DNA of 64,000 bases from Balamuthia mandrillaris (Eukaryota > Discosea > Longamoebia > Balamuthiidae): assembly GCA_031835245.1 (NCBI GenBank), contig JAVKOQ010000239.1:1-64000 (forward strand), in the 5' to 3' direction. A program made the position numbers and the translations under genes. Positions 42,232 to 54,060 of this stretch are shown here, one piece after another. Numbering within the stretch: position 1 is the stretch's first letter; every line of letters begins with the position of its first letter. The notes below the pieces were generated by a model that worked only from the letters and a program-made list of their open reading frames with translations, was not told where the DNA came from and did not search any database.

Positions 42232-43706
42232 ATGCACCTAGCCATGACGCGGCGTGGCCGAAAGCCCGTTGTTGTCCAGTATGAAGACGAAGAGCCCATC
42301 GAAAAGACGGGCGTTGAAAAAAGAAAGAGCGAGTGCGGTGGTCGTGGTGCTGACGGCAGTGGCGACGACGACCTCAAAGATGAGGACTATTGCGACCGGA
42401 AAGAATCAAACAGACGCGGCCCCAAAAGAACAAAATTTGTTTCACCTGCAAAGGAACAACCACAGGGGTGGACGGTCTTGAAGGAAAGGCTGCCGTTCGT
42501 GCCTTTCGTAGCGTCCATCCGTTGTTGGTGGGACTCCATGGCAAGCCTGTCCGTAAGACTGCTGGCAACAGAGGCGGGCGCAAGAAAACCGTTCGTCCTT
42601 CTCTTCTTCTTCTTCTTCTTCTTCTTCTTCTTCTTCTTCTTGTTCTTCTTCTTCTTCTTCTTCTTCTTCTTCTTCTTCTTCTTCTTCTTCTTCTTGTTCT
42701 TCCTGTTCATGTTGTTCTTCTTCTTCTTGTGCTTCTTCTTCTTCTTCTTCTTCTTCTTCTTCTTCTTCTTCTTCTTCTTCTCCCTTTTCCTCTTCTTCTA
42801 TATTCTCTTCTCTGTTTTAACAAACTTCTCATTTTGAAGGTGCTAGAGGCATTGGTCAGTGTGATCCTCTCCCAAAACACTTCCGATCGCAACAGCAGGA
42901 CCGCCTACAAGGGCCTCAAAGCCCGTTTCAAGGACATGGACGAGGTCCGCCGCAGCGACGCCAAAGACATCGAGGAGGCCATTCACAAGGGAGGTCTGGC
43001 CAAGACCAAATCGCAGCGCATCAAAGACTTGTTGCAGCAGGTACACGAGGAGAGAGGGGAAACCAGTTTGGAGTTCCTTAGAGAGGCCCCCACCGAGGAA
43101 CTCAAGGACTACCTCCAAAGGTTCAAAGGCGTGGGACCCAAGACCATCGCTTGTCTTCTTCTCTTCACCTTGGGCAGGGATGACATTCCTGTTGTAAGTC
43201 CCAACCTTCTTTTTAATGTTTGTGCTTCATGTCTTTGTTGTTTTCTCTTTGCTTTCATTGACATGAGACAAACACATAGGACACACACGTGGCCAGAGTT
43301 TCGAAGAGGTTAGGATGGGTGAAGCATAATTACACACGAGAAGCAACGTATCAACACTTGAACGAAATCATGCCCGACGAACTCAAATACGACCTTCACG
43401 TTCTTCTCATTTCTCATGGTAGAACGTAAGTCTCCCTCCCTCCCTCCCCTCTCTCTCTCTCTCTCTCTTCCTCTCCCTCTCCCTCTCCCTCCCTCTCCCT
43501 CCCTCCCTCCCTCTCTCGTTCGCTTTGCTCATGAGCAGAATGCTTTCTTTTTTCCTCTTATCTTCTTCAGCATTTGTCAAGCCCGACGGCCTGCATGTGG
43601 CAAATGCCCTCTGAAGCAGGATTGCCTACACCATCAACGTACGACCACTTTGTCAGAAGGTGAGGCCGCTGGCAAACATAAAGAAGCCAACAACAACAAA
43701 GAATAA
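42232..43706 (+). CDS. Endonuclease III-like DNA glycosylase/AP lyase (HhH-GPD, 4Fe-4S)
   Basis: Firm exons are 42840-43193, 43280-43425 and 43571-43706. They encode LEALVSVILSQNTSD, the helix-hairpin-helix FKGVGPKT with the Schiff-base lysine, the catalytic aspartate of PVDTHVARV (formed across an intron) and a 4Fe-4S cluster loop with C-x6-C-x2-C-x5-C (CQARRPACGKCPLKQDC). This is a bifunctional base-excision repair enzyme acting on damaged pyrimidines, or possibly a demethylase-type relative. The N-terminal part is uncertain. An ATG frame from 42232 encodes basic, acidic and lysine-rich sequence, but the frame joining the glycosylase domain (42390-42594, ending GGRKKT) is different. A short intron between about 42358 and 42414 or a sequence error must be assumed. 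Confidence 0.8.
42603..42788. repeat. (TTC)n microsatellite in the intron before the glycosylase domain
   Basis: TTC runs interrupted by single TTG and TGTTCATG variants fill the intron 42595-42839. Several frames stay open through it. Confidence 0.92.
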
Positions 43707-43819
43707 GACCCAACCGTTACGCGCCAGCATTGTCCAATGTTTTTTGTTGCCGACAGCAATCGCCTCGTGTCGTCATTGAATTATCTGAGGGTTCATTCGT
43801 ATGAAAATGAAAATGAAAA

Positions 43820-43836
43820 TCAGTCGTCGACATAAA
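43820..43836. promoter_or_regulatory. GTCGAC palindrome upstream of the CCCH gene
   Basis: CAGTCGTCGACATAAAAG lies about 90 bp upstream of the start at 43919, matching the GTCGACAy(A/G)AAA context seen upstream of PCID2. Function unknown. Confidence 0.25.
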
Positions 43837-43918
43837 AGAACCTCACCGACAAAAAAAACAAAAGAAATCAGAAAACAAATCAAAACTCGATCAACCACAC
43901 ACTCACACAAAATAAGCG

Positions 43919-45667
43919 ATGAGCGCCTCCATGGACCACAGCGGCGGCAGGGTTCCCTTGTGCACCTTCTGGCAAAAGGGGATTTGCAAGTTTGGCCAAC
44001 AATGCCGCTTTCGTCACGAGCTCAACAACCACAACGTCCAAACTGCTGCCCCAAACAACAACCACAACGACGTAAGTATGGTGCTAGTGTAGCAAAGCTT
44101 TTTTTTTTCCTGCCTTCATCTTTTTTTTTTGGGCCTTTGTCTCCGCGATGCGTCCTTGAAACAAAACTATGCTGGAGAAGAACACATAGGATGGGAGAGA
44201 AGAGCAGCCCATGCAGTGCACAAAAGAAATACATCTTTAGCCTCAAACGGGATTTTGAAAAGAGAACGCACCCGTTCGCGCGATGTGCGTCTTGGCCTCC
44301 TGTTGCGGGGGTGGTCACTGCTCTACAGCAAACGACCAAATAACAAGAAGATGCTCCTCCTCTTTGTTCCGTTTCTCTACCCAGCAAAAAAAAAACTTCT
44401 TTTCTTCATTCCAATCTTCGCTTCTCTCACCCCCTTTCCCTTTCTCTGCTTATCTTTCCTTTTCCTTCCCTTGTGCCTTCCTTCTACGGAGACTCCTCTT
44501 CAGCCATCGACACTCAGCACAACACACAATAACGATTACTGTTTTTCTCCTTTTCCCCTCTTTCTTCAACAACAACAGCCCCACCCCAAGAGCCACAGCC
44601 AACCGCAGAGTAGAACACCACTGCGACCACAACAGCTCAAACCTAAGCCGGCCTCAAGCAGTGCCGCCACCACCATTGTTCTTTCCTCTGGTCGGCTTGT
44701 GAAGGCAGCACCGGAACGGACAACTAGACCAATTGCCGTAAGACCACAACCGCAACGACGGCAGCCGCAACAACGTGGCCTTTCTTCTCCTGCTGCTTCA
44801 ACTCCTGCTCAGCCGCAACAACAACACGACAGCACGACCCCACCTGGCGAAGAGAAACATTTCGGCCAAAACACAGCAACTTTGTTGAGGCTGAAGAAGC
44901 GGACACGGACGCAACGAGGCAGCGACCGTGCTAAACTTGAAGCAGCACCAACGGAAGCCGCCACTTCATCTCCTGCTCCTTCCACCCTTGCTACCGCTCC
45001 TCAACGGAAACGAAAGCTTACACAACGTTGCGCTGAAGACGACAAAGCACGGCAAAAACCACGTCCTCGAACCAATCAAAACGAGGAAAGAAGAGAGGGC
45101 GAAGAGGAAGCTGACAAGCTTTTATGGAGGCAGTTGGAAGGCATCTATCTGCTGACGGACGAACAGGCCGCTGCCCTGCGACGCAATGCCGGTCTGACCT
45201 ATGCTCTTCAGCTCTCCTCCACCACCACAGCATCATCAACAATAGGAAGATGGCAACTCATCGAGGAGACATTGAAGACATCCCCAAAAGAACAACAACA
45301 GCTCTTCTTCAACAGCCCTCCCTCCATGGAACAAGCAGAAGCAGAAGCAGAAGCAGAGCACGGCTCTCGCAACAGCACAGGAAGACAAACAAGAAAGATG
45401 ATAGGCGGCACCTTCACGTTTGCCAAGAAGGAGGGAGAGGAGGATGTGCATTGGCTGTTGCTCTGTAAGACCGAGGAGGCGGAGAAGGACCTGTCCACAG
45501 GAGAAGAGATCTATCACCAGACGTTTGCTGCTTCTCCTTCTTCTCCTTCTGGCCCAGCAGCCAAAGAGGAGGAGCAGTGGGTCCCCTTCCAGATCAGGAG
45601 CAAGCGGGTCGGCCTCCTCGTGAACGCGTTTGGCCAGGACCAGCTTTTGTTGCAACGCTCCTTGTGA
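43919..45667 (+). CDS. CCCH zinc-finger protein with long low-complexity region
   Basis: Two exons (43919-44071, 44579-45667) give 413 residues. The N-terminus has a single CCCH finger, CTFWQKGICKFGQQCRFRH (C-x7-C-x5-C-x3-H), a fold that usually binds RNA. The middle is Gln/Pro/Thr/Arg-rich with basic patches (QRKRKL). The last 180 residues are more ordered: a helix around DKLLWRQLEGIYLLTDEQAAALRRN, then TFTFAKKEGEEDVHWLLLCKTEEA, and a final strand-rich part with SKRVGLLVNAFGQ. I do not recognise the C-terminal domain. A single N-terminal finger recalls NUP42-type proteins, but no FG repeats are present. An AATAAA lies just past the stop (about 45686). Confidence 0.72.
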
Positions 45668-45722
45668 AGCACAAACCCCCGCCTCAATAAAACCATAACC
45701 TCTTTTGTAAACTATTCCTTTC

Positions 45723-45820
45723 TTTTATTTTATTTTATTTTATTTTATTTTATTTTATTTTATTTTATTTTATTTTATTTTATTTTATTTTATTTTATTT
45801 TATTTTATTTTATTTTATTT
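45723..45820. repeat. (TTTTA)n pentanucleotide repeat, about 19 units, intergenic
   Basis: An essentially perfect TTTTA array lies between the CCCH gene stop (45667) and the JMJD4 start (45853). It ends 33 bp before the JMJD4 start codon, so it may form part of that promoter or of the upstream 3' region. Confidence 0.95.
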
Positions 45821-45852
45821 AAAACAGTAAATCGATCGATTGATGGAAAGAG

Positions 45853-47918
45853 ATGAAAGCGGCGGGTCAGGAGGAGTTGGTCGTGGAAGCGACGGTGCTG
45901 CGACGAGGCATCGAGCTCTCGCCAGAGGCTGCCAGGCAGAGCGAAGCGGCGCAAGTGGCCAGAATAGACGGACGAACGTGCAGCTACTCCACTTTCTTCG
46001 AACAGTTCCTTTGGCCCAATCGGTTTCGTCCAAACTCCCTTTCTTCTCACTTTCTCTCTCTCTCATCTTCCTCTCTCTCCCCCTCTCACTCTCATCATCT
46101 TCCTCTCTCGCTCTCGCTCTCTCTCTCTCTCCCTCTCCCTCTCCCTCTCACTCTCATCATCTTCCTCTCTCGCTCTCTCTCTCGCTCTCTCTCACATCAT
46201 CTTTCTTGAAGGCCGGTTTTGATAGGTAACTTAACGGAGGATTGGGCCGCAAGAAAGGAATGGACGCTGAGGGAGGAAGATGATGAGGCAGGAAGGCTCG
46301 TCCCTCGTTTGGACTACTTTCAACACCACAGCTCTTTCGCCGATCTTTGTCTAAACGTGGCAGAGTGTCATGTCAAAGAGTTTAGCGACCAGAAGCGAGT
46401 GGAGATGAGCATGAAGGACTTTATGGCGTATTGGAAACGACACCAGGCGTGGCGAGCTGCTGCTGCTGCTGCTTCTTGTTCTTCTTCTTCTTCTTCTTGT
46501 TGTTGTTGTTGTTCTTCTTCTTCTTCTTCTTCTTCTTCTTCTTCTTCTTCTTCTTCTTCTTGTCCTTTTTCTTCTTCTTCTTCTTCGTCTTCTTCTTCAT
46601 CTTCTGCTTCTTCTGCTTCTTCTGCTTCTTCTGCTTCTTCTTCTTCTGGACAGAGAACCGAAGGAAATGAAGAGGGAGATGAGAGAAAGGTACTTTACTT
46701 GAAAGACTGGCACTATGTTCTGGGCGAAAGAAGAGAGGGCAGAAAGGCAGAGGCCTATAAATTGCCGGTGTTCTTCAGCGATGACTGGATGAACCTGCAT
46801 TGGGATGAAGGCAGAAAGACAGACAGTGACGATTACCGCTTTGTGTACATGGGACCAAAAGGCAGCTGGTTCGTTTACACGCAATTCTTCTTCTGCTTCT
46901 TCTTATCTTTTCTGCTTCTTTTTTCGCCACCTGATTGTTTTCGGTTTCGTATGTTTGCAGGACTCCACTTCACGCAGGTATAGTTTCTTTTGTTGTACGC
47001 TCTCTCGTCATTCATTTGGTGCTCACTGATGTCTTTCTTTCTTATACAGACGTATTTCGGTCTTACAGTTGGAGCAGTAATGTTTGTGGACGGAAGAAAT
47101 GGATCCTATTTCCGCCTTCGCAAGCTCCGTTCCTTAAAGATAAGTTTGGCAACCTGATGTACGACGTGGAGAAAGATGGAGACGATAAGGAGAGGTTTCC
47201 TCACTTTCATAAAGCCACACCCATCACCGTTTTTCAGGAAGTAGGTGAAACCATCTTTGTTCCGAGCTGCTGGTATCATCAAGTTCATAACTTAGAGGGT
47301 TTTTAGTCCATTCACGTTCTTTTCTCTCTTTTTTTCTCTGCTTCTCTTATATTTTGGAGATATTCTCTCTTCCCTTTGTTCCATTCTTGCTCTCCTCCTA
47401 ATCTCTCTTGCTTTCTATCTCTGTTTGTAGACACAATAAGTATCAATCACAATTGGGCAAACGGTTGCAATGTTGACCTTTTGCACGCTAATTTACAATC
47501 CGACTTCGCGGCTGTGCGACACGAGTTGGATGATTGCAAAGAGTTCGAGGGATGGGAGGAGCAATGCCAAACTATGCTCAAGACATACACCGGTTGGAAT
47601 TATATCGAATTCTGCGACTTTATGTTGCACATGTCACATGTTCAACTCGCCGCTTTGAAGCAACACTTAACGGGATCAAGTACCAAAAAAGAAGAAAGCG
47701 AAGACCAGAAGCAAGTATCTGCGATCTTACTTCGACTATTCAACTTGACCAAGTTGGAAATGGTGTGGAAGAAGGTACTTGCAGAGGTAAAAGAACACAA
47801 TCTTGAGATCGTGTTCCAGCAGCAAAGAGGAGAATGCGCAGTTGAAAGCATGAAAGATGTGGTGGAGGATGTTCAAAAGCATCTCGAGCAAACGCAACGC
47901 TATCGTTGTGGAAAGTAA
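45853..47918 (+). CDS. jmjd4: JMJD4-type JmjC 2-oxoglutarate hydroxylase
   Basis: Five exons (45853-46022, 46212-46868, 46961-46977, 47050-47298, 47431-47918) give 526 residues. Family blocks: YSTFFEQFLWPNRPVLIGNL, TEDWAARKEW, VEMSMKDFMAYWK, YLKDWHYVLGE, the iron-binding HxD in WTPLHADVFRSYSW, SNVCGRKKWILFPP, and the third ligand in SCWYHQVHNLEDTISINHNW. Human JMJD4 hydroxylates a lysine of translation termination factor eRF1, so that is the likely job. The histidine of HxD is encoded by a 17-nt exon. A Ser/Cys/Ala-rich insertion (about residues 139-203, from TTC/TTG repeats) interrupts the N-terminal half; it stays in frame and appears to be translated. Intron 1 is CT-rich. Confidence 0.92.
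46471..46650 (+). repeat. Coding TTC/TTG repeat giving a Ser/Cys-rich insert in JMJD4
   Basis: TCT and TGT triplets in frame encode runs of serine and cysteine inside exon 2. The run lies between two conserved family blocks (the FMAYWK helix and YLKDWHYV) and, unlike the similar intronic repeats, has no usable splice sites that would remove it cleanly in phase. Confidence 0.85.
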
Positions 47919-47960
47919 TTCAAAACGAGAAGAATGAAGAAGAAATCACGAGTATGATGA

Positions 47961-48615
47961 TTAAAAGAGAATACAAGCGCAACACCGTTGATTGGTTTCT
48001 ACTGTACGAGTCGCGTTATGACGTAATAGCGGTGTAGTTATCGAAGGTGCAATTTCTTCCGTCAGTTGATGTTGTTGTCCTTCTCTTCGTTCAGGTATTG
48101 GTGTCATTCCTCTTCTTTCCTCTTCTTCTTCTTCCTTTTCTATTTCTTCCTGTTTCTTTTTTTCTTCCTGCTCTTTCTTCATTAAGACCTTCTCTCTTTG
48201 CATCAAAGGTCGATACAGCACGCTACCTTTCTTCTTGCTTTGCTTCTTCTCCCAATGAGCAGCTTTTATCATGAAGGGATGGTGCAACAGAGCAGATGCA
48301 GTAGGTCGCTTTTCTGGCTCCTTGATCAGACATTGAGCCACAAAGTCTTGAAACTCTTTAGACCATTTCACTTTGTTGTACGTTGTCTTTTCTTCCTCGT
48401 CGTTTGCTTTCTTCTTCTTATTTTTTGTATGCTTCTTTGTTTGTTGATTATTCATTCCTAAACGAGGAGGTGGGCTTTCACGAATGAGACGAAAGGCCGC
48501 GATAGGGCTTTCATCAAAGTGAGGAGGTTTGCCTTCTGCCAATTCGATGGCGGTAATGCCCAATGACCTTTATTTCCAAAAGATGTTCAGTAAAGAAGGA
48601 AAGATAGCAAACTGA

Positions 48616-48647
<32 letters not shown>

Positions 48648-50026
48648 AAGAGCAAACGCACCAAACATCAGACTTGGGTCCAGCCTTCACTTGACCTCTT
48701 TCACAAAGCTCTGGGGCCATCCAATGCCGAGTTCCAGCCACCGGTCGTGCTAAGCCTCCTCCTTCTCGTTTTCCTTCTTTATCTTCTCTTTCTTCCTCTT
48801 GCCTTACTTTTGCTGCTTCCTCTGCTAACCTTTGTTGTTGCTTCTTTGTCTTCTTATTTTGCTTCTTTTCTTTTTTCTTGTTCTTCTCGGATTCTTTCTC
48901 TTCATTCACAAAAGCAGACACTGAAGCTAGAGCGTCAAACTGTTGAGCAAGCCCAAAGTCAGCAAGTTTAGGACGACCCTCTCTGGTAAGCAGTATATTG
49001 TTGGCCTTCACATCGAAATGAACGATAGGCGGGTGATGAGCCTCATGAAGGTACGCCAAGCCCGAGAGGGTGGCCCGCATGATGAAGGCGATCCTCTTCT
49101 CCTTCTTCAGATTGGGGATGTCCAGAGTGGCCATCAAGTCTCGCACCGACCCGACTTCGCAGTATTCCATCAGAATCCAAAGTTGTTGCTGCTGCTGGTC
49201 TTGTGGTTGCATGTGCTTTTGAGTTTGTTGATGTTTCGAGGAGGAAGAAGAAGCGAGAGAGGAAGCAGGAGCAGGAGAGGAAGGAGAAGTCCAGAGACAA
49301 CCAAAGTACTGGACAATGAAGGGGCTGTGACAGCGTTTGAGGACGTCGATTTCCTGAGTTATTTCCTTGCGAAGATTGTGCATGAACTGTGCTTCCTGCG
49401 TTTGATCTTATTTTGTGTTTTTGTTATTTTTTTTTTTTTGTTATTTTTGTTGTTTTTTTGTTTGCTAACAAGTCAACAACAACAAGAAGAGAGAGAGGCA
49501 AGGACAGAGGAAACGAACCCAGCCCAGGCGGAATGGCCTTGTGGCACATGTCCCCAAAGTCAATGACCTTGACCGCCAGTTCAAAGCCGCTCTTGTGGAT
49601 CGCCCTGTAGACGCGCCCAAAGGCTCCTTCGCCCAAGCATTGCACGAAGCGGAAGGCAGCCTCTCCGCCGCCAAGCCCTCCGCCGCCGCCTCTTCCTCCT
49701 GCCGGGCTTTCCTCGCCGACGGTCGGTTGTTGTTGGTGGTAGTTGAGGACGGACCAGGTGAGGTCGGTGTCCACGTGGACGCTGTGCACCACGCGGGAGG
49801 GTAAGCTCACTCCTCTCGCCCTCGTTTCTGCGTCCTCCTCCTCATTTTCCTCTTCTGCGGCGGTAACGCTGGCCGTCGGTGGTTGGTGGCCCTTCAGCTT
49901 CCTCTTCCTCTTCTCCTTGCTCTTTATGCGTGAGAGAAGAAGCTTTTTCTTTCCGGCGTGTAACTCTTCTCCCTCTTCTTTGTGGTGGTCTTTGTTCTTC
50001 TTTCTCTTCGTTGCGCTGCTCTTCAT
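47961..50026 (-). CDS. STE20-like protein kinase with HFD catalytic loop and C-terminal CAAX-like box
   Basis: Three exons (50026-49519, 49391-48662, 48567-47961) give 614 residues. A basic N-terminus precedes the kinase domain: GEGAFGRVY, the ATP lysine in LAVKVID, the gatekeeper/hinge LWILMEYCEVGSV, catalytic loop HFDVKANN (Phe where most kinases have Arg), DFG in ADFGLAQQ, APE in WMAPEL, and the STE20/MST-like SDVWSLGITAIELAEGKPP. An insertion of about 70 Lys/Glu-rich residues lies in the activation segment, and a Gln/Ser insert lies before the hinge. The protein ends CCACILF; the last four residues CILF fit a prenylation box. It is convergent with JMJD4, stops only 42 bp apart. Confidence 0.9.
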
Positions 50027-50320
50027 TCTTTTTTTATAATTTTTTTATAATTTTTTATAATTTTTTTCTTATTTTTTTTATTGTAGGCAGCTCAGTTTGA
50101 CCACCAATTGGGATGGTTTTGTGCAGTATCATTACACGTAAGCAAAGTCTTAATTAGGATTAAATGACATCATCGTATACCTATAAAAGGTAAAATTTTG
50201 ACGTCTCTTCGTAAATTTAAAAACTCAAGTTTATAACCTTTTTTATCCATCTTTTTTCAAGTGCGCTTCACTCACTCACGAGAGAAGCGAACCAAACACA
50301 AGGTGGATGAAAAAGGGGGG
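50027..50320. other. Divergent promoter between the kinase and coatomer beta genes
   Basis: This AT-rich 294-bp interval contains TTTTTTATAAT-type repeats next to the kinase start (50031-50080) and a TATAAAA-like sequence near 50183. No reading frame was seen. Confidence 0.4.
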
Positions 50321-53300
50321 ATGTCGGACTCGAGCTGCACGTTGTTGATTAACTATGAGAGCTCCGAGCCGATAAACGTGAGCGCCCTCAGGAACAGGTT
50401 GGAGAATGGCAATACCGAAGAAAAGATTGCTGCTATGAAGCACATGATTTTGTTGATGCTCAACGGAGAGGCTATGTCGCACCTGCTCATGACCGTGATC
50501 CGCTTCATCATGCCTTGCAAAGACCACACCCTCAAAAAATTGGTCTTGCTCTATTGGGAAGTGGTTGACAAGAGAGACTCGTCCGGCAAACTTCTGCACG
50601 AGATGATTCTTGTCTGGTACGTCCCTTCCTTACTTACTCTATTTCTTCACATGAAGTGTGTTTCTGCGTTCAACGTTCTCTGTGCTCACTTACAGTATGC
50701 TTCTACAACTATTCTTGACAGTAACGCGCTGTTGAATGACTTGAAGCATCCAAACGAGTATGTACGCGGAGCAACGCTGAGATTCATATGCAAGCTCAAA
50801 GAAAGCGAGCTGCTGGAACCTTTAGTACCCTCCATCCGTGCCAACTTGGAGCATCGTCACTCATACGTGAAAAGAAACGCAGTTTTGGCCATTTACAGCA
50901 TCTTCAAACACTTTGATTACTTGATACCCGATGCCCCGGACCTTATCTTCAACCTACTCGCTAACGTTTGACTCTCTCCTCTTGTCTCTTTTGTTCGTGA
51001 TGAGTTTCTTATATTTCATAACAAAAGGAGGGAGATGCGTCTTGTCAACGCAATGCATTTATAATGCTGTTCAACTGTGCTCAAGATCGTGCCGTGGAAT
51101 ATCTCAGCAGCGTGCTAGACAAGGTGGAAGGCTTTGGCGATATTCTACAGTTCACCGTAGTCGAACTTATTCGCAAAGTCTGCCGCACTAATCCTGAAGA
51201 AAGGGTTCGATTTACGTTCTTTATTCGTGCTATTCTCTGTCTTTCGCTCTGCTCTTGCTAATTGAAACCCTTGCAGCCGAAGTATCTGCGTTGTTTATTT
51301 ACTTTGCTGAACTCCCCCGCCGCAGCTGTTCGCTTTGAGGCCGCCGGTACTTTGATCTCTCTGACGACAGCGCCAACTGCCGTCAGCGCCGCAGCTAGCA
51401 CCTTTATCAAGCTTTTGGTTTCGGTACGAACGACTCCCTTTTTTCTTTATTCATGTTCATAGCTCTTAACTAGACTTGGTGCTTGTCTTTTATCACTATA
51501 GCAAAGCGATAATAACGTGAAGATGATCGTTCTGGACCGCCTGCAAGAGGTGAAGCAACGCCACCTCAAGGTAATGCAGGATCTAGTAATGGACCTTCTT
51601 CGTGCGCTCGTCTGTCCCGACATGGATGTTCGCCAAAAGACCCTGGCTATAGCGATGGACTTGGTTACTCCCCAAAATATTGACGAAGTGGTTCTCTTCC
51701 TTAAGAAAGAGATAAACCTCTCTCAGGCCAAGACGTTTGACCGAGCGGAAGAGTACCGACAGCTGCTGATCCAATCGATTCACAGCTGTGCTGTCATGTT
51801 TCCTGTTGTGGCGAAGAACGTGGTCTTGGCTTTGTTGGATTATCTGGGAGATGAGCACCTGCCCTCCGCCTTGGACGTGGTCAACTTTGTCAAGGAAGTA
51901 ATGGAGACTTATCCCCAGCTGAGAGAGATGATATTGGGCAAGTTGTTGCCTTGTTTGAGACACGTTCGCTTTGGAAGGGTAAGCATTCTTTCCGAAGTCT
52001 TTCTTTCCTCCTTGTAACCTTGCTTTCTTTCCTGCAACCAGGTTCTCTCGGCATTGTTGTGGGTGATTGGAGAGTTCTCCACCACTTCCGAACAAATCGA
52101 TCAGGCTTTCACCGCCATCAAAGAAGAAGTTGGTCCCCTTCCTTTCGATCCTTCTGCTTCTGCCTCTCAGAAGAACGGAGAAAACTCAGACAGTCAACCA
52201 GAACAAGTATCTGCTTCTGGCATCGAGCCGGAGGCAGGGGAGATACCGAAGGCCTACACGCCGACGAATGCCGTTGGAATGGTTCTATCTGATGGCACGT
52301 ATGCCACTCAGTCGGCTATTACAGCTGCTGCTCCACCACAAAGGGCGAAAGGTTTGAGTTTCTTCCATCAAGGGCGCTAGAAAGCTCGTGGCTTATAGTG
52401 CTTTTCTTTCACAGGCAATAAGGGATTGCTGAGACAGCTTCTGTTGGAAGGAAAGTTCTTCTTGGCCTCCGCTCTTGCCACTGCCCTTACCAAAATGGCA
52501 TATCGTTGCTTCACCCTTTCCGACATCAGTGCTTCCAGCCGCAACTCCTTTGTGGCCGAGGTTTGTCTCATCCTCGTGTCCATTCTCAAGCTGGGCAAAA
52601 TTCTTTTGTCTTCATCTTCAGTCTCCTCCGCGTTTGCTTCTTCTTCCTCTTCGTTTGGTTCCTCCTCTCGTTCCAAAACGTTTTCTTCCGATAAGAGCCA
52701 AGACCCAGATTCGCTCTCTCGCGTTTCCCTTTGTTTGAACTTGCTTTTGGCGAGAAGCAAAGGAGAGCAAAGGGTGGCCTTTGCTGAGAGAGTCTTTCTC
52801 TCCGACTGTCGAAAGGCGTTTCACAACATGTTGAACGAGAGCAAAGAGAAGGAGAAGCAACAAAGAGAGATGAAGGAACGAGAGCGACACATCGAAGCAG
52901 ATGATCTTATATCGATGAGACAGCTGGCAAAGAAGCGAGCATTTGGAGAGATGCTCTCGGAAGATGTGGATGAAGCGGACTTGAGGAAGGCCACTGGTTT
53001 CTCTGATATCCAGATGGGTTCGTCTCTTCGCTTTCTTTTTGTTCTTTTTTTCTTTGCTGTTCGTTTCTCATTTCGTACTGACAACAACGAAGACATGAGC
53101 CAAAGGTTATGCAAGCTTCACCAACTGAGCGGACTCAGCGACCCCGTCTTTGTGGAGGCCTACATCAATGTTAACATGTACGACCTTCTCATCGACATGG
53201 TCATCATCAACCAAACGCAGGACACTCTCCAGAACCTCAACGTGGAGGTGGCCACAACGGGTGACCTTCGTGTCTGTGAGAGGCCACAGAGCTGTAACCT

Positions 53301-54060
53301 CGGTCCCTTTGCCTCTATCAACATGAAGATCAACATCAAGGTTTGTTATTATTGTAATATTTGTTGTGTTTGGTTGTTTAAACACCGTTATGTTCTAACA
53401 AGAAAGTCGAACATGAATAAAGGTATCCTCCACAGAGAAAGGCATTGTCTTCACCAACGTCGTATATGATGTGGCTGGTGTGGCTGCTGACGCCGACAAG
53501 AACTGCGTTATCCTGAAGGACATCCACCTGAACATAATGGACTACATCAAACCGGCTTCCTGCTCCCACCTCGAGTTCCGTTCGATGTGGGCAGAGTTTG
53601 AGTGGGAGAACAAAGTGGCTGTCAACACTACCATCAAGTAAGATGCTTCCTTTCGATTTCTGTTTGCTCTCTTTCCAACTGACATGATTCCCTCAACAAA
53701 CAAAAAGGAATATTGAACAGTATCTTGCTCATATCATCAAGTCGACCAACATGAACTGTCTTACGCCTCTGAAGGGATTACACGGAGAGTGTGGCTTCCT
53801 CTCTGCCAACCTTTATGCAAAGAGCGTATTTGGTTCGCAAATTCTTTTCGGCTTCTGTTGGTTCTGAATGCTCTATTTGACCGACGGGTATTTCATTTTT
53901 TTTTGTTCTTGCAGGCGAGGATGCTTTGGCCAACGTTAGTTTGGAGCAAAGTTCCAAAACGAAGACCATCGAAGGGTTCATCAGGATTCGCAGCAAAACT
54001 CAGGGCATCGCATTGAGCCTCGGCGATCGGATTTCTTCCTGCCAGAGAGTTTTCCACTGA
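50321..54060 (+). CDS. copb1: Coatomer subunit beta (beta-COP)
   Basis: Eleven exons (50321-50616, 50722-50965, 51028-51204, 51277-51423, 51502-51978, 52042-52351, 52415-53017, 53093-53340, 53423-53637, 53708-53832, 53915-54060) give 995 residues, close to animal beta-COP (about 950). The adaptin-like N-terminal solenoid is clear ([47 protein letters not shown]). The appendage region holds [20 protein letters not shown] and [23 protein letters not shown], with [17 protein letters not shown] at the end. Beta-COP is part of the COPI coat for Golgi-to-ER and intra-Golgi transport. The start at 50321 was chosen because the open frame upstream lacks an ATG. Confidence 0.96.

Noticed and set aside
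45723-45820. TTTTA array considered as a chromosome end or replication origin
   Set aside because: Genes continue on both sides at normal density and there is no supporting structure; a simple microsatellite explains it.
47961-54060. Kinase, JMJD4 and coatomer considered as a functional cluster
   Set aside because: They are on mixed strands, belong to unrelated pathways, and eukaryotic neighbours of this kind are usually unlinked in function.
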